64,000 bases of DNA from Legionella steelei. GTDB lineage: Bacteria > Pseudomonadota > Gammaproteobacteria > Legionellales > Legionellaceae. Location of the stretch: contig NZ_LNYY01000019.1 in assembly GCF_001468005.1 (NCBI RefSeq), forward strand, positions 1,981,070 through 2,045,069. The letters run 5' to 3'. A program made the translations under genes and the position numbers. Below, piece by piece: positions 26,278-35,950 of this stretch. Under the pieces are notes generated by a model. The model had not been told where the DNA came from, made no database searches, and worked only from the letters and a program-made list of their open reading frames with translations. Positions within the stretch are counted from its first letter, which is position 1. Every line of letters begins with the position of its first letter.

Positions 26278-27717
26278 TCAAAACTTGGGTTGCAAGTGCT
26301 CCTCTTTTTGCTGTTCCGGCGGTGATCGTTGTAAGGTGCCATTCTTATTGCGTGTAGGGCTTATCGCTTCATCAATTTCTTCTTTAGCTGTTACTTGTTC
26401 AATAGGCCCTTCTTTTCTTTTTGCACCCGGTCTATCAAGTATTGCCATGGTCTGTCTATAACTACAATTGTGTGCATTCTTGGCCCCCTCTTCCCCTTGA
26501 GAGCTCAGTAGCGATTCTGAAAAATCTTCTGATACAGATGATTTTGCACGTAGCCCACTAAAAAACTGCATAACGCCTTGCCAGCTACTCTTTAAGCGAG
26601 TGAGAACACCTCTTTTTTCCTGTTGTTGCTCATTTTTTAGATCTGCCTCAGAACCAAGTAGCGATTCTGAAAAATCTTCTGCTGCAGACGATCTGATGCG
26701 TAACCCACTAAACGCTTGGGTAACGCCTTGCCAGGCGCTCTTTAGCCGAGTGCTTAAAACACCTCTTTCCGGTTGCATCGTTTCTGGAATGGGTTCCCTG
26801 GCAGCTGGAGCTTGTAGATCCAAACCGGTTATTGCGCTTAATTCCTCTTCTAATGCTTCTTTCGCATTTTGCATACTTAAGGCCATAGAGGGCTCGCCAA
26901 TATCGTGGAAGACCCGTATATTATTCTCGCAGTTAGCAATGCCCTTTCGTAAATCGTTCACCCTCTTTTCGAGAGCTTCTTGGGTAATTGAAGGTATAAA
27001 TTGATATTTTTTATCGCGATCTAAGGCCTTAATGGGATACTTTTGTTCATCAATCCGAACTTGCAACTGTTCATACTCTTTAAATAGAATGTCCCACTCG
27101 CGTTGTGCTTTATCTATTGCCGTTATCGTCCCTCCCAAGACGATTTTATCAAACAAGGATACTTGTGCTTGCAACTCTTTTATCTGCGCAGACTTTGCTT
27201 GTAATTGCTCTCTTAATTCGCCACCTCTGCGCGCAGCTTGCTCTGTGGTAAAACCAAATACCGATGTACTCCCATCCTGGCCTACTCCAACGCGCATAGC
27301 CTGTACAGGGGTTGCATTTCGATTAGTAAACGCACTTAAATCTAAACGATATCCGTGCAGGGTGAATTCATTTGTCATTTTTTGAGCATAACAATCGCCC
27401 GTTTTGTCCACTAAACCTAATTCGCAGCCAAAACAACGCAATCCTATAATGTCTTCTCTTTTGAAACCTGCTGTTGTTCTAGCCTTATCAAAAGCTTCCA
27501 CAAACTCTTTCGGTTTAAAATCAGACGCACCGTATCGGGTGGTATGAGCATGTCCAACTACAGTCATGCGGGCGACATCGGCGGGCTTTAAGCCAATGAG
27601 ACATTCCGGTGAAAAACGTCTTATTTCACAATTAGGTAACTGCGTGGCAATACCTTGAGCCGACGCCAGAGTTTCCTTATCATCACCTAAAATAAGTATG
27701 ATGTTTTTGGAGGCCAT
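26278..27717 (-). CDS. Caspase-like (clan CD) cysteine peptidase candidate with tandem C-terminal repeats
   Basis: About 479 residues from ATG 27717. The N-terminal 190 residues look like a clan CD fold: a leading strand NIILILGDDKE, TVVGHAHTTRYGAS (candidate catalytic His56) and IIGLRCFGCELG (candidate Cys95 or Cys98 after a hydrophobic strand), then AQKMTNEFTLHGY. This His-strand-Cys layout recalls the C80/CPD and gingipain-type peptidases. A coiled-coil region follows (about 195-300). The C-terminal part contains two tandem copies of a 45-residue unit (RLKSxWQGVxQxFSGLRxxSS...EDFSESLL). The tail (SPPEQQKEEHLQPKF) is acidic as in type IV substrates. The peptidase call is inference from motif spacing. 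Confidence 0.6.
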   Translation of the reverse strand: MASKNIILILGDDKETLASAQGIATQLPNCEIRRFSPECLIGLKPADVARMTVVGHAHTTRYGASDFKPKEFVEAFDKARTTAGFKREDIIGLRCFGCELGLVDKTGDCYAQKMTNEFTLHGYRLDLSAFTNRNATPVQAMRVGVGQDGSTSVFGFTTEQAARRGGELREQLQAKSAQIKELQAQVSLFDKIVLGGTITAIDKAQREWDILFKEYEQLQVRIDEQKYPIKALDRDKKYQFIPSITQEALEKRVNDLRKGIANCENNIRVFHDIGEPSMALSMQNAKEALEEELSAITGLDLQAPAAREPIPETMQPERGVLSTRLKSAWQGVTQAFSGLRIRSSAAEDFSESLLGSEADLKNEQQQEKRGVLTRLKSSWQGVMQFFSGLRAKSSVSEDFSESLLSSQGEEGAKNAHNCSYRQTMAILDRPGAKRKEGPIEQVTAKEEIDEAISPTRNKNGTLQRSPPEQQKEEHLQPKF

Positions 27718-27750
27718 AAAAAAATACACAAACAAAGAGCCAATAAGAAT

Positions 27751-27756
27751 ATTATA
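27751..27756 (-). promoter_or_regulatory. -10 element before the caspase-like gene
   Basis: TATAAT on the minus strand, 34 bp before the ATG at 27717, with no convincing -35. Its position favours that ATG over the TTG at 27735. Confidence 0.35.
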
Positions 27757-27821
27757 GAACTCTTTGCGTATTTTTTTATCAATTTACTATAATTGAACTA
27801 CTAAGGACTAAAGAGCGCACA

Positions 27822-28412
27822 ATGATCATCTTGATGAGTGACAGCAAAGAAAATGAAGCGGCTGCAGCCAATTTACAACACCTTACTGCTTTTGATGTCA
27901 TGAAATTAAGCCAACCTGCTGACCTAAGCAAAACTACGGAACAACTTCTATTGGTTGATGTGGATGCAGATGATAAATTTTTGCGCTACCTTGAGCCAGT
28001 AAGTTTGGCGGAAGCACTATTAAAACGCCAGTTATCAGCTCAGGTGCGTTCCGTTGTATTTCTTATTTCTGATACCAATAAACACAAAAACTTGTTTGAA
28101 TTTGCCAGACCCTTTCTTGCCCATTTAGAAGGAGCCTTTAAGCATCCAGTAATCGCATATATCCCTACGGATTTAAATTATTATTCCACACTACTCATGG
28201 CGCCTCGTAAAACCAACTTAAATTGGCAAGTCTATGGCATAAACATTGATGATTTTCCCAAGGACACATCATTCAATTTAGAGTTATTTCAAAGGCTAGA
28301 AGACAAACATTTGTTATGGGAAGGGCCTAACATATTGGAATGGATTACTACCGGGCAAAAGGCGATTAGCAGCAGCCCCGTCGTTGCAGAAAATATTCGC
28401 TTTGGTTTGTAA
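27822..28412 (+). CDS. Unknown protein, possible degenerate relative of the divergent caspase-like gene
   Basis: A 196-residue soluble protein. It opens IILMSDSKENEAAAANLQHL, which resembles in order and spacing the opening of its divergent neighbour (IILILGDDKETLASAQGIATQL). Then come a strand LLLVDVDADDKFL where the neighbour has VVGHAH, and VVFLISDTNKHKNLFEFARPFL where it has the Cys strand. The candidate His and Cys are missing, so if related it is an inactive version. A TATAAT lies at 27788-27793. I do not recognise a family, and the relation is a by-eye impression only. The C-terminal third (WEGPNILEWITTG) has no counterpart. Confidence 0.55.
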   Translation: MIILMSDSKENEAAAANLQHLTAFDVMKLSQPADLSKTTEQLLLVDVDADDKFLRYLEPVSLAEALLKRQLSAQVRSVVFLISDTNKHKNLFEFARPFLAHLEGAFKHPVIAYIPTDLNYYSTLLMAPRKTNLNWQVYGINIDDFPKDTSFNLELFQRLEDKHLLWEGPNILEWITTGQKAISSSPVVAENIRFGL

Positions 28413-28456
28413 CGTTGACTGCAATATTCTACCCCAAACAATCTCATCAACTTATA

Positions 28457-28520
28457 TGTAGCCTGGGCAAAGGTCCACAGGACCGTAACCCGGGTTCCAC
28501 TTCGTTGCACCCAGGCTACA
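28457..28520. repeat. Inverted repeat, family A
   Basis: Starts TGTAGCCTGGGCAAAGG and ends GCACCCAGGCTACA, with inner complementary GGTCCACAGGACC. It lies between convergent genes. Confidence 0.75.
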
Positions 28521-28540
28521 TGTGCTTTTATATTCAACAC

Positions 28541-31408
28541 TTATTGTTTTAATAACTCTCTGATCATGTAGCACAAAATTCCCCCATGCTTGTAATATTC
28601 CAATTCATTTAAAGTATCGATACGTACCAGAAGATTCACTTCGGTTTGGTTTCCGTCTGCATGTTGTATCGTCGCATTGATTGACATTTTGGGTTTCATA
28701 TTTTTGGTTAATCCAGTTAACGCAATGCGTTCGTAACCCGTAATACCTAATGTTTTGCGGGTGACTCCCACGGGGAATTCCAATGGCAAAATTCCCATTC
28801 CTACCAAATTAGAACGATGAATCCGCTCAAAACTCTCAGCAATTACGGCCTTAATACCTAAAAGTTGCGGGCCCTTTGCAGCCCAATCACGTGAGGACCC
28901 AGTACCATATTCTTTCCCGGCAATGACGACTAAAGGAACATGTTCCTTGTCATAGCGCATTGCAGCATCATAAATGGAAAGCATTTCCTCGCTGGGTACA
29001 TGCTTAGTAAAACCACCCTCTACATCAGGAAGCATTTCATTTTTGATGCGTACGTTAGCAAACGTACCACGCATCATGACCTCATGATTACCGCGTCGCG
29101 AACCATAGGAATTAAAATCCTTTGCGGCAATCCCTTTGGAGAGCAAATATTTTCCAGCAGGGCTATCTGCTTTAATAGAACCTGCAGGGGAAATATGATC
29201 GGTGGTGATGTTATCACCAAATACGGCAAGAATGTGTGCCTCGGTAATATCATTGATTTTTTCAGGCTCAAGCCTCATGTCATTAAAAAAAGGAGGATGC
29301 TGGATATAGCTTGAACTCGCTTGCCATTCATAAGTTTCAGATTCTGGAATGTTCATTGCTTGCCATGCTGCGGAACCATGAAAAATATGAGCATAAGTTT
29401 CTGCAAACATGGTTTCTGTTATCATTGCTGCTGTGTGCGCTATTTCACTATTCGTTGGCCAAATATCTTTTAAGTAAATGGGCGCTCCAGATGCATCCGT
29501 ACCCAGCGGATCTTTTTCTAAGTCAATTGCCGTTGTGCCTGCCAAGGCAAATGCAACAACCAGCGGTGGTGAGGCAAGCCAATTGGCTTTAACTTGGGGG
29601 TGTATACGTCCTTCAAAATTGCGATTACCCGATAAAACTGCAGAAACAATCAAATCATGCTCAGATACTGCTTTGGCTACCGCATCAGGCAATGGCCCTG
29701 AGTTGCCAATACAGGTGGTACAACCATAACCTACTAACCCAAAACCCAATTGATCCAAATAGGGCTGTAAATTTGTTTTTGCCAAATAGCGAGTCACCAC
29801 TTGCGAGCCAGGGGCAAAAGAAGTCTTAACCCAAGGTTTACGGGTCAAACCTTTAGCTACAGCTTTTTTAGCTAATAAGCCGGCGGCAATCAGTACATCA
29901 GGATTGGAGGTATTGGTGCAACTGGTAATAGCGGCTATGACCACATCCCCATGATGCAATGCATAGTTCTCCGTCGTTGGAAACGCTTGCGTTTTTTCTG
30001 CCTCACGATGGCTATCTATAAGTAACTTATTAAACGTATCCTGCAGTTGTGATAATTCCACTTGATCTTGTGGCCGTTTTGGCCCTGCAAGACAGGGTTT
30101 AATATCGGCTAAATCTAAGGTAACCACTTCTGTAAATTCAGGATCGGGTTGTGTTGCATCATGCCATAAGCCTTGAGTTTTGGCGTATGCCTCCACCAAT
30201 GCAATTGTTTGGGCATCACGACCGCTTAAGCGTAAATAATCCAAAGTGGCTTCATCAATGGGGAAAAAACCACAAGTAGCGCCATATTCTGGTGCCATAT
30301 TACCTATGGTTGCTCGATCCGCGATGGATAACTCATGTAAACCAGATCCAAAAAATTCAACAAATTTACCCACCACACCTTGCTGGCGCAGCACATGGGT
30401 CACTGTAAGTACCAAATCGGTTGCTGTAACTCCTTCACGCAATCTGCCAGATAAGCGCACACCAATGACTTCGGGAATTAACATGGAAATAGGTTGCCCC
30501 AACATGACCGCTTCGGCTTCGATACCACCCACCCCCCAGCCCAAAACACCAAGCCCATTAATCATCGTCGTATGACTGTCAGTCCCCACTAAAGTATCGG
30601 GGTATGCCTGATTGTTGCTGCCTTTTTTCTGGGTCCAAATCACTTTGGCCAGATATTCCAAATTCACTTGATGACAAATTCCAATGTTCGGTGGCACAAC
30701 CCGGAAGTTTTGAAATGCTTTTTGCCCCCAGCGCAAAAATTCATAACGCTCAGAGTTCCGCTCCATTTCCATACTCGCATTCACAGTGTACGCCTTTGGG
30801 GTATTAAACTCATCGACTTGTATGGAATGATCAATCACTAAATCAACTGCTGAGAGCGGATTGATTTTTTCAGGACTTCCTCCAAGTTTTTTAATTGCCG
30901 CACGCATAGCCGCTAAATCAACAACTGCGGGCACACCGGTAAAATCTTGCATTAATACCCGTGCAGGGCGATAGGAAATTTCACGATCGGATTTTTTTTG
31001 TTTGAGCCAATCAATCATTGCATGAATATCATCTGTATTCACCGTAATTCCATCTTCATGACGAATTAAATTCTCTAATAAAATTTTAAGGGTGAAAGGA
31101 AGTTTAGATAAGCCATTGAGCCCCATTTTTTCTGCAACTGGCAAACTAAAATAATGATATTCAATGCCATGAACCAGCAGCGTTTTTCGTGTTTTTTCAT
31201 TAAATTCAAGCGGTAAAAACACATCAACATGAGGTTTAATATCCGTATGGCTGTGATTATGCGATACCCATGCAGGGGGATCACTTGCAGGGAAAGACTC
31301 TTGAGAAGCCTCATCAATTTGATCCGATATAAATGGAGTAGTGGTGGCTGTTTTTTTAGGCTTTTTCTTCCCTGAGGTTTCTTTCATTTTCAATTCCATT
31401 GAAATCAT
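28541..31408 (-). CDS. acnA: Aconitate hydratase A with N-terminal SFPASDPP-motif extension
   Basis: A 955-residue aconitase of the AcnA/IRP1 type, isomerising citrate and isocitrate in the TCA cycle. The 4Fe-4S ligands are visible in ITSCTNTSNP and VGYGCTTCIGNSGPL. GTDSHTTMINGLG and the swivel-domain motif YGTGSSRDWAAKGP are also present. Compared with usual AcnA (about 890 residues), there are about 65 extra N-terminal residues: a Lys/Thr-rich stretch (GKKKPKKTATTT) and then IDEASQESFPASDPPAW (residues 31-47), a short motif I know from small stand-alone proteins. No ATG between this extension and the core would give a normal-length protein. Confidence 0.95.
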   Translation of the reverse strand: MISMELKMKETSGKKKPKKTATTTPFISDQIDEASQESFPASDPPAWVSHNHSHTDIKPHVDVFLPLEFNEKTRKTLLVHGIEYHYFSLPVAEKMGLNGLSKLPFTLKILLENLIRHEDGITVNTDDIHAMIDWLKQKKSDREISYRPARVLMQDFTGVPAVVDLAAMRAAIKKLGGSPEKINPLSAVDLVIDHSIQVDEFNTPKAYTVNASMEMERNSERYEFLRWGQKAFQNFRVVPPNIGICHQVNLEYLAKVIWTQKKGSNNQAYPDTLVGTDSHTTMINGLGVLGWGVGGIEAEAVMLGQPISMLIPEVIGVRLSGRLREGVTATDLVLTVTHVLRQQGVVGKFVEFFGSGLHELSIADRATIGNMAPEYGATCGFFPIDEATLDYLRLSGRDAQTIALVEAYAKTQGLWHDATQPDPEFTEVVTLDLADIKPCLAGPKRPQDQVELSQLQDTFNKLLIDSHREAEKTQAFPTTENYALHHGDVVIAAITSCTNTSNPDVLIAAGLLAKKAVAKGLTRKPWVKTSFAPGSQVVTRYLAKTNLQPYLDQLGFGLVGYGCTTCIGNSGPLPDAVAKAVSEHDLIVSAVLSGNRNFEGRIHPQVKANWLASPPLVVAFALAGTTAIDLEKDPLGTDASGAPIYLKDIWPTNSEIAHTAAMITETMFAETYAHIFHGSAAWQAMNIPESETYEWQASSSYIQHPPFFNDMRLEPEKINDITEAHILAVFGDNITTDHISPAGSIKADSPAGKYLLSKGIAAKDFNSYGSRRGNHEVMMRGTFANVRIKNEMLPDVEGGFTKHVPSEEMLSIYDAAMRYDKEHVPLVVIAGKEYGTGSSRDWAAKGPQLLGIKAVIAESFERIHRSNLVGMGILPLEFPVGVTRKTLGITGYERIALTGLTKNMKPKMSINATIQHADGNQTEVNLLVRIDTLNELEYYKHGGILCYMIRELLKQ

Positions 31409-31519
31409 ATGTTATTTCACTATAGCTCATTTTTTATCCACAAAGGGCAACTTCAAGGCAAACACCTCGGTTTTAACCTATACTTTTAAACTGTAGTGTC
31501 ACAGAATTAGGTGTAGAAA

Positions 31520-33685
31520 ATGGCTTATGACGCAGTAGACCTCCCCCCAGAAAATTATGAAAACATTATCAAAGAATTAGATGAACTAATAAAAAAAATG
31601 GAAGGATCAATTGATATTCTCCCTGAAGAACAGCAACCGGAGCTCCTCTCTGTTTTGGATGCCCTAGATGATGATGTAGCCGAATTAAGTGAAATCCAAG
31701 AAGGCAGGAAAGAGACAACCATTGCAGATGAAAAACTCCTTGAATTGGATCTTCAATCCGCTATACGTACGCTTCTTGCTGAATTTCGTCCCACTAAAAT
31801 CGGGGATTTGCAGTTGCGGTGTCAAAAATTGATAGAGCATCATGGTTTTACACAATTTCAAGAAACAGTTGATGCATTGTTAGTTCAGAGCGAGCAGTTA
31901 AAAAATCAGGAATTGAGGGCCATGAAGCATATCAATCGATACCTGATGAATAAAATGATGGATACCTTTGTTGCCATCACCGCAGAAGGATCAAACACTT
32001 TTGCTAAAAGCATTTTAAATGCGTTTAGCTTGAATCAGTATTATCGAGAAAAAGCGCTTGAAGCAGAAAAAAATGATAGTCCACAAGCTCAGGAACAGGC
32101 CATCAAAATGGTGCAGATGGAAGCAGCACAAATAATAGCGGAAATAAAACAACTAGAGCTGCCTGAGGAAGAAGAGAATAAGTTGATTGAACAAACCAAT
32201 AAGGAAGCCACCGAACAAATCACTGAAATTCAACAAAGAGCCAAAAACATGGCCATCAAAGTAGTACAGACTGAAACAGCGCAAAAAATCGCGGGAATAA
32301 AGCAACAAGGATTGCCTGAGGAAGAACAGCAGCAGTTGATTGAACAAGCTATCAAAGAATCTGCCGAACAAATCACAGCGGTGACACAGATGGAAACCAT
32401 ACCCTTGGATTATTATATCCGAGCAGAGCGCCAAATGTTCCAAGAGCGTGTTCTTAAAGCAGCAGAAGAAGATGGATATCAAAAAGCGAAAAAACTGACC
32501 ATCAAAGCAATTCAAACTGAAACAGCGCAAAAAATAGAAGGCATAAAACAACAAGGGCTACCTGAGGGAGAACAGCAGCAGCTGATTGAACAAGTGAACA
32601 AGGAATCTGCTGAGAAAGTCGCTGCGGTTGAGCAAATGCAAACCATGCCATTGGATTATTATATTGAAGCAGCACGTCGAAAGATATTACAAGACTCTGC
32701 ACGTTCACGCGCCCTTTTTCAAAGCTATGATAAAGTAGTGGATTCTGTAGTCCAAGATATTCTATCGAGAAAATCAATCGACGAACGAACCATAGTGATG
32801 GAGCGCTATCTTTTCATGGCCGAAAAACTGATGACGCAAAAAAATTATGATGCAGCATTCCAAATTCATGGGGCATTACAACAAACTCCAGTCTATCGTT
32901 TGGCAAAAACCAAGGAAGGATTATCACCTCATGCACAAAAAATTATCGAAAGACTCAATGAGCTACAGGATAATTCAAAAAATTATGCAGCGCTTAGAGG
33001 CCGTTGCGAGCGTGAAAATGCATACATTCCTTTGAACTTCACCGTGACTGATATTACATTCGCTACGGATGATGCCAATCCATTTATTTTGGATAGCAAA
33101 GGAAAAATCGTTAGGGGCTGTGAAAAGTTACCCGGAATGGAAAAAATAATTGCCAACTGTGTTAAAGCAGCTGCAACCACTATTGCAGATGCGCCTGATC
33201 CCACTCTATCTGGAGAAATAGAAGGCCACCATCAGCAGTTAGCCACAAAAAATAAAAAAAATGTTGAAAATGAGCTATATGATGTCTCGCAAAAGCATGA
33301 ACCCCGAAATGCACCTCCTGAAGCCAGTAGCATACTTTCTAAGTCAAAGTTAAAAAAATTAATTCATTTAGGCATAATAGAACCGCCCAAAAGAAGCGAA
33401 CAAACACGAAAATTAGAGGATGCTATTCACGATTTAAAAGAACGGATACAAGGTCGATTGGAGCACTTAAAACACTTGGTAGTTCACTATGAAGATAAAG
33501 TAAAAACGCAACTTTCTGCTCTGGTAGACAAGATGCAAAACGCCATTACGCCTCTTTTTGAACGAATAGGTGCCTCATTAAAAGAGTCTTTTCAAAATGC
33601 CAGTCAGCGATTTCGCTCGCTGATGCAGTCTTCCAAAAAAGAACAGGAAAATGAAGATAAGGAAGGTGAACACCCCCATTTTTAA
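31520..33685 (+). CDS. RasGEF-like coiled-coil protein, candidate effector
   Basis: A 721-residue, highly charged protein without signal peptide. Residues about 195-380 hold three repeats of a 45-residue unit (TAQKIxGIKQQGLPEEEQQQ... LIEQxxKESAEQI), two followed by PLDYYIxAxR. From about residue 410 to 540 the sequence reads like the catalytic half of a CDC25-type RasGEF: ERYLFMAEKLMTQKNYDAAF, IHGALQQTPVYRLAKTKEGL, a stretch of NYAALRGRCE, then YIPLNFTVTDITFATDD. Such domains load GTP on Ras-like GTPases, and L. pneumophila has a RasGEF effector (LegG2). The C-terminus is acidic (KKEQENEDKEGEHPHF), an E-block-like secretion signal. AGGTGTAGAAA precedes the ATG. Confidence 0.75.
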   Translation: MAYDAVDLPPENYENIIKELDELIKKMEGSIDILPEEQQPELLSVLDALDDDVAELSEIQEGRKETTIADEKLLELDLQSAIRTLLAEFRPTKIGDLQLRCQKLIEHHGFTQFQETVDALLVQSEQLKNQELRAMKHINRYLMNKMMDTFVAITAEGSNTFAKSILNAFSLNQYYREKALEAEKNDSPQAQEQAIKMVQMEAAQIIAEIKQLELPEEEENKLIEQTNKEATEQITEIQQRAKNMAIKVVQTETAQKIAGIKQQGLPEEEQQQLIEQAIKESAEQITAVTQMETIPLDYYIRAERQMFQERVLKAAEEDGYQKAKKLTIKAIQTETAQKIEGIKQQGLPEGEQQQLIEQVNKESAEKVAAVEQMQTMPLDYYIEAARRKILQDSARSRALFQSYDKVVDSVVQDILSRKSIDERTIVMERYLFMAEKLMTQKNYDAAFQIHGALQQTPVYRLAKTKEGLSPHAQKIIERLNELQDNSKNYAALRGRCERENAYIPLNFTVTDITFATDDANPFILDSKGKIVRGCEKLPGMEKIIANCVKAAATTIADAPDPTLSGEIEGHHQQLATKNKKNVENELYDVSQKHEPRNAPPEASSILSKSKLKKLIHLGIIEPPKRSEQTRKLEDAIHDLKERIQGRLEHLKHLVVHYEDKVKTQLSALVDKMQNAITPLFERIGASLKESFQNASQRFRSLMQSSKKEQENEDKEGEHPHF

Positions 33686-33703
33686 GAATAGGCAAGGCCG
33701 TGC

Positions 33704-33734
33704 TTGACTTTAAGCGAGATGGCCATGATATAAT
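33704..33734 (+). promoter_or_regulatory. Promoter of the 6S RNA gene
   Basis: TTGACT (33704-33709) and an extended -10 TGATATAAT (33726-33734), 19 bp apart. The predicted start near 33741 coincides with the base of the RNA closing stem. Confidence 0.6.
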
Positions 33735-33740
33735 CAACTT

Positions 33741-33896
33741 AACCCGATAGCGAGAGATTTTAGAACCAATGCTAACAGCATGGGGAGCATCCTGAAATCG
33801 GCGTTGTGCAAGCCCACCTTGTAGTGGGAAGCCTGAACCGATACATCCGCTACCCACTTGAACCTCAGGGTTCATAATCCATGTCTGTCGGGCTCC
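33741..33896 (+). ncRNA. ssrS: 6S RNA
   Basis: The segment GAAGCCTGAACCGATACATC, followed by CTTGAACCTCAGGGTTCA, parallels the 3' half of E. coli 6S RNA (GAAGCCTTAAAACTG... CACCTTGAACCAAGGGTTCA). The ends pair as CCCGATAG (33743-33750) with CTGTCGGG (33885-33892), giving a closing stem around a large, mostly unpaired bulge. Length is about 155 nt. 6S RNA mimics an open promoter and binds sigma70 holoenzyme in stationary phase; in L. pneumophila it is known to affect intracellular growth. The usual zapA neighbour is not here: it sits between the RasGEF-like gene and uvrB. Confidence 0.82.
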
Positions 33897-33930
33897 TTTC
33901 ATGTGCTCCAATTTGAGTGCAATCAGCCAG

Positions 33931-35919
33931 TTACTTCATTAATTGCTCTTTTAATAAAAGATACTCATCTCTAACCTTGGCTGCCGCTTCAAACTCCATG
34001 TTTTTTGCATGCAAGTACATTTGTTTTTCCAAAGTATTAATGTGTTTCACTAATTCCTGAGTTGACCAATGCAAATATTCTGGACTGGGTTCTGCAACCG
34101 CAATGTTGCGTTTTCCTTGATAAGCACCTTCCATAATGTCGGTTATGGACTTGTTAATCCCTTTAGGTATGATTCCATGTGCCTCATTGAATGCTTTTTG
34201 CTTTTCACGTCGTCTGTCGGTCTCTTCGAGCGCTCTTTGCATAGAACCAGTGATCTTATCCGCATAAAGAATGGCACGCCCCTTCATATTTCGTGCCGCA
34301 CGCCCTATAGTCTGAATCAAAGAGCGATCAGAACGTAAAAAGCCCTCTTTATCTGCATCAAGAATAGCAACTAAAGCAACTTCGGGCATATCCAAACCTT
34401 CACGTAATAAATTAATCCCCACCAAAACATCAAAGACGCCCAGGCGCAAGTCACGAATAATTTCAACGCGCTCCACCGTATCAATGTCTGAATGTAAATA
34501 GCGTACTTTAACACCATGTTCATTCAAATAATCGGTTAAATCTTCGGCCATCCGTTTCGTGAGTGTAGTCACTAACACCCGTCCATTTTGTTGGACCACC
34601 AGACGAATTTCAGACATTAAGTCATCAACTTGCGTGCGCACAGGGCGAATTTCCACTTCGGGATCCACAAGACCAGTCGGACGCACGACCTGTTCTGCAA
34701 CATTATCTGAATGCTCTTTCTCATAAGAACCAGGAGTTGCGGAAATATAAATCGTTTGGGGTGAACGCGCTTCAAACTCCTCAAAGCGTAGCGGTCGATT
34801 ATCAAGGGCCGACGGCAGTCTAAAACCATACTGTACCAACGTCTCCTTACGCGAGCGGTCACCGCGGTACATGCCGCCAATTTGCGGTACAGTAACGTGA
34901 GATTCATCAATAATCAGCAGCGCCTCTTCAGGCAAATAATCAAATAAAGTTGGCGGTGGTTCACCTGCTCCCCGCGCCGATAAATAACGGGAATAGTTTT
35001 CAATACCGGAGCAATAACCCAATTCCAACATCATTTCCACATCAAAATTAGTGCGTTGCTCCAAACGCTGGGCTTCGAGTAATTTATTTTGTTCATTAAA
35101 TTCAGCCAGGCGCTCTTGTAATTCTTCTTTGACCCAATCTACGGTTTGCAAAATACGATCACGAGGCGTCACATAATGAGTTTTAGGGAAAATAGTAACA
35201 CGGGGAAAACGGCGCAAAATTTCACCCGTGAGTGGATCAAATTGCGCAATGTTTTCGACCTCATCATCAAATAACTCAATACGTATGGCATCACGCTCTG
35301 AATCTGCAGGAAAAATATCGATAATATCGCCATGCACGCGGAACTGGCCACGCTCCAGGGATAAGTTACTGCGGGTGTACTGCATTTCAGCAAGTCGCCT
35401 TAAAATTTTACGCTGATCGGATTGTTCTCCACGGGAAAGATGTAATACCATACGTAAATAGGAATCAGGATCACCCAAACCATAAATTGCAGATACGGTT
35501 GCGATGATAATCGCATCTTTACGTTCAATTAAGGCTTTGGTTGCAGACAAACGCATCTGTTCTATGTGCTCATTGATAGAAGAATCTTTTTCAATAAAGG
35601 TATCTGAAGCAGGCACATAAGCTTCTGGCTGATAATAATCATAATAGGAAACAAAATATTCCACCGCATTATCGGGAAAATATGCTTTAAATTCGCCATA
35701 AAGCTGAGCAGCAAGCGTTTTGTTGGGCGCCATAATCAAGGCAGGACGACGCATGGATTGAATAACATGTGCTATAGTAAAGGTCTTGCCCGAGCCAGTA
35801 ACCCCTAACAGGGTTTGTTTGGATAAACCAGACTCCAAGCCTTCAATTAATGAGGCAATGGCAGCCGGCTGGTCGCCAGCAGGCTTGTAATCGGCATATA
35901 GTTTAAATAAATCTTTCAT
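33931..35919 (-). CDS. uvrB: UvrABC excinuclease subunit B
   Basis: A 662-residue protein of normal length. Walker A is [17 protein letters not shown]. The beta-hairpin region follows [35 protein letters not shown] is the DEAD-like motif [12 protein letters not shown] is motif VI, and the C-terminal UVR coiled-coil that contacts UvrC is [20 protein letters not shown]. It verifies DNA damage delivered by UvrA in nucleotide excision repair. It is convergent with the 6S RNA gene and divergent from the aminotransferase gene, with only 31 bp between starts. Confidence 0.97.
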   Translation of the reverse strand: MKDLFKLYADYKPAGDQPAAIASLIEGLESGLSKQTLLGVTGSGKTFTIAHVIQSMRRPALIMAPNKTLAAQLYGEFKAYFPDNAVEYFVSYYDYYQPEAYVPASDTFIEKDSSINEHIEQMRLSATKALIERKDAIIIATVSAIYGLGDPDSYLRMVLHLSRGEQSDQRKILRRLAEMQYTRSNLSLERGQFRVHGDIIDIFPADSERDAIRIELFDDEVENIAQFDPLTGEILRRFPRVTIFPKTHYVTPRDRILQTVDWVKEELQERLAEFNEQNKLLEAQRLEQRTNFDVEMMLELGYCSGIENYSRYLSARGAGEPPPTLFDYLPEEALLIIDESHVTVPQIGGMYRGDRSRKETLVQYGFRLPSALDNRPLRFEEFEARSPQTIYISATPGSYEKEHSDNVAEQVVRPTGLVDPEVEIRPVRTQVDDLMSEIRLVVQQNGRVLVTTLTKRMAEDLTDYLNEHGVKVRYLHSDIDTVERVEIIRDLRLGVFDVLVGINLLREGLDMPEVALVAILDADKEGFLRSDRSLIQTIGRAARNMKGRAILYADKITGSMQRALEETDRRREKQKAFNEAHGIIPKGINKSITDIMEGAYQGKRNIAVAEPSPEYLHWSTQELVKHINTLEKQMYLHAKNMEFEAAAKVRDEYLLLKEQLMK

Positions 35920-35950
35920 ATCTTATTAGTATATCTCACAGGAGCAACAA

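Noticed and set aside
26209-26325. Short 38-residue hydrophobic frame before the caspase-like gene end
   Set aside because: No ribosome site; it runs antisense into a real gene.
33546-33911. 121-residue reading frame on the minus strand
   Set aside because: It lies antisense to the RasGEF-like gene end and the 6S RNA, and has no RBS or protein-like pattern.
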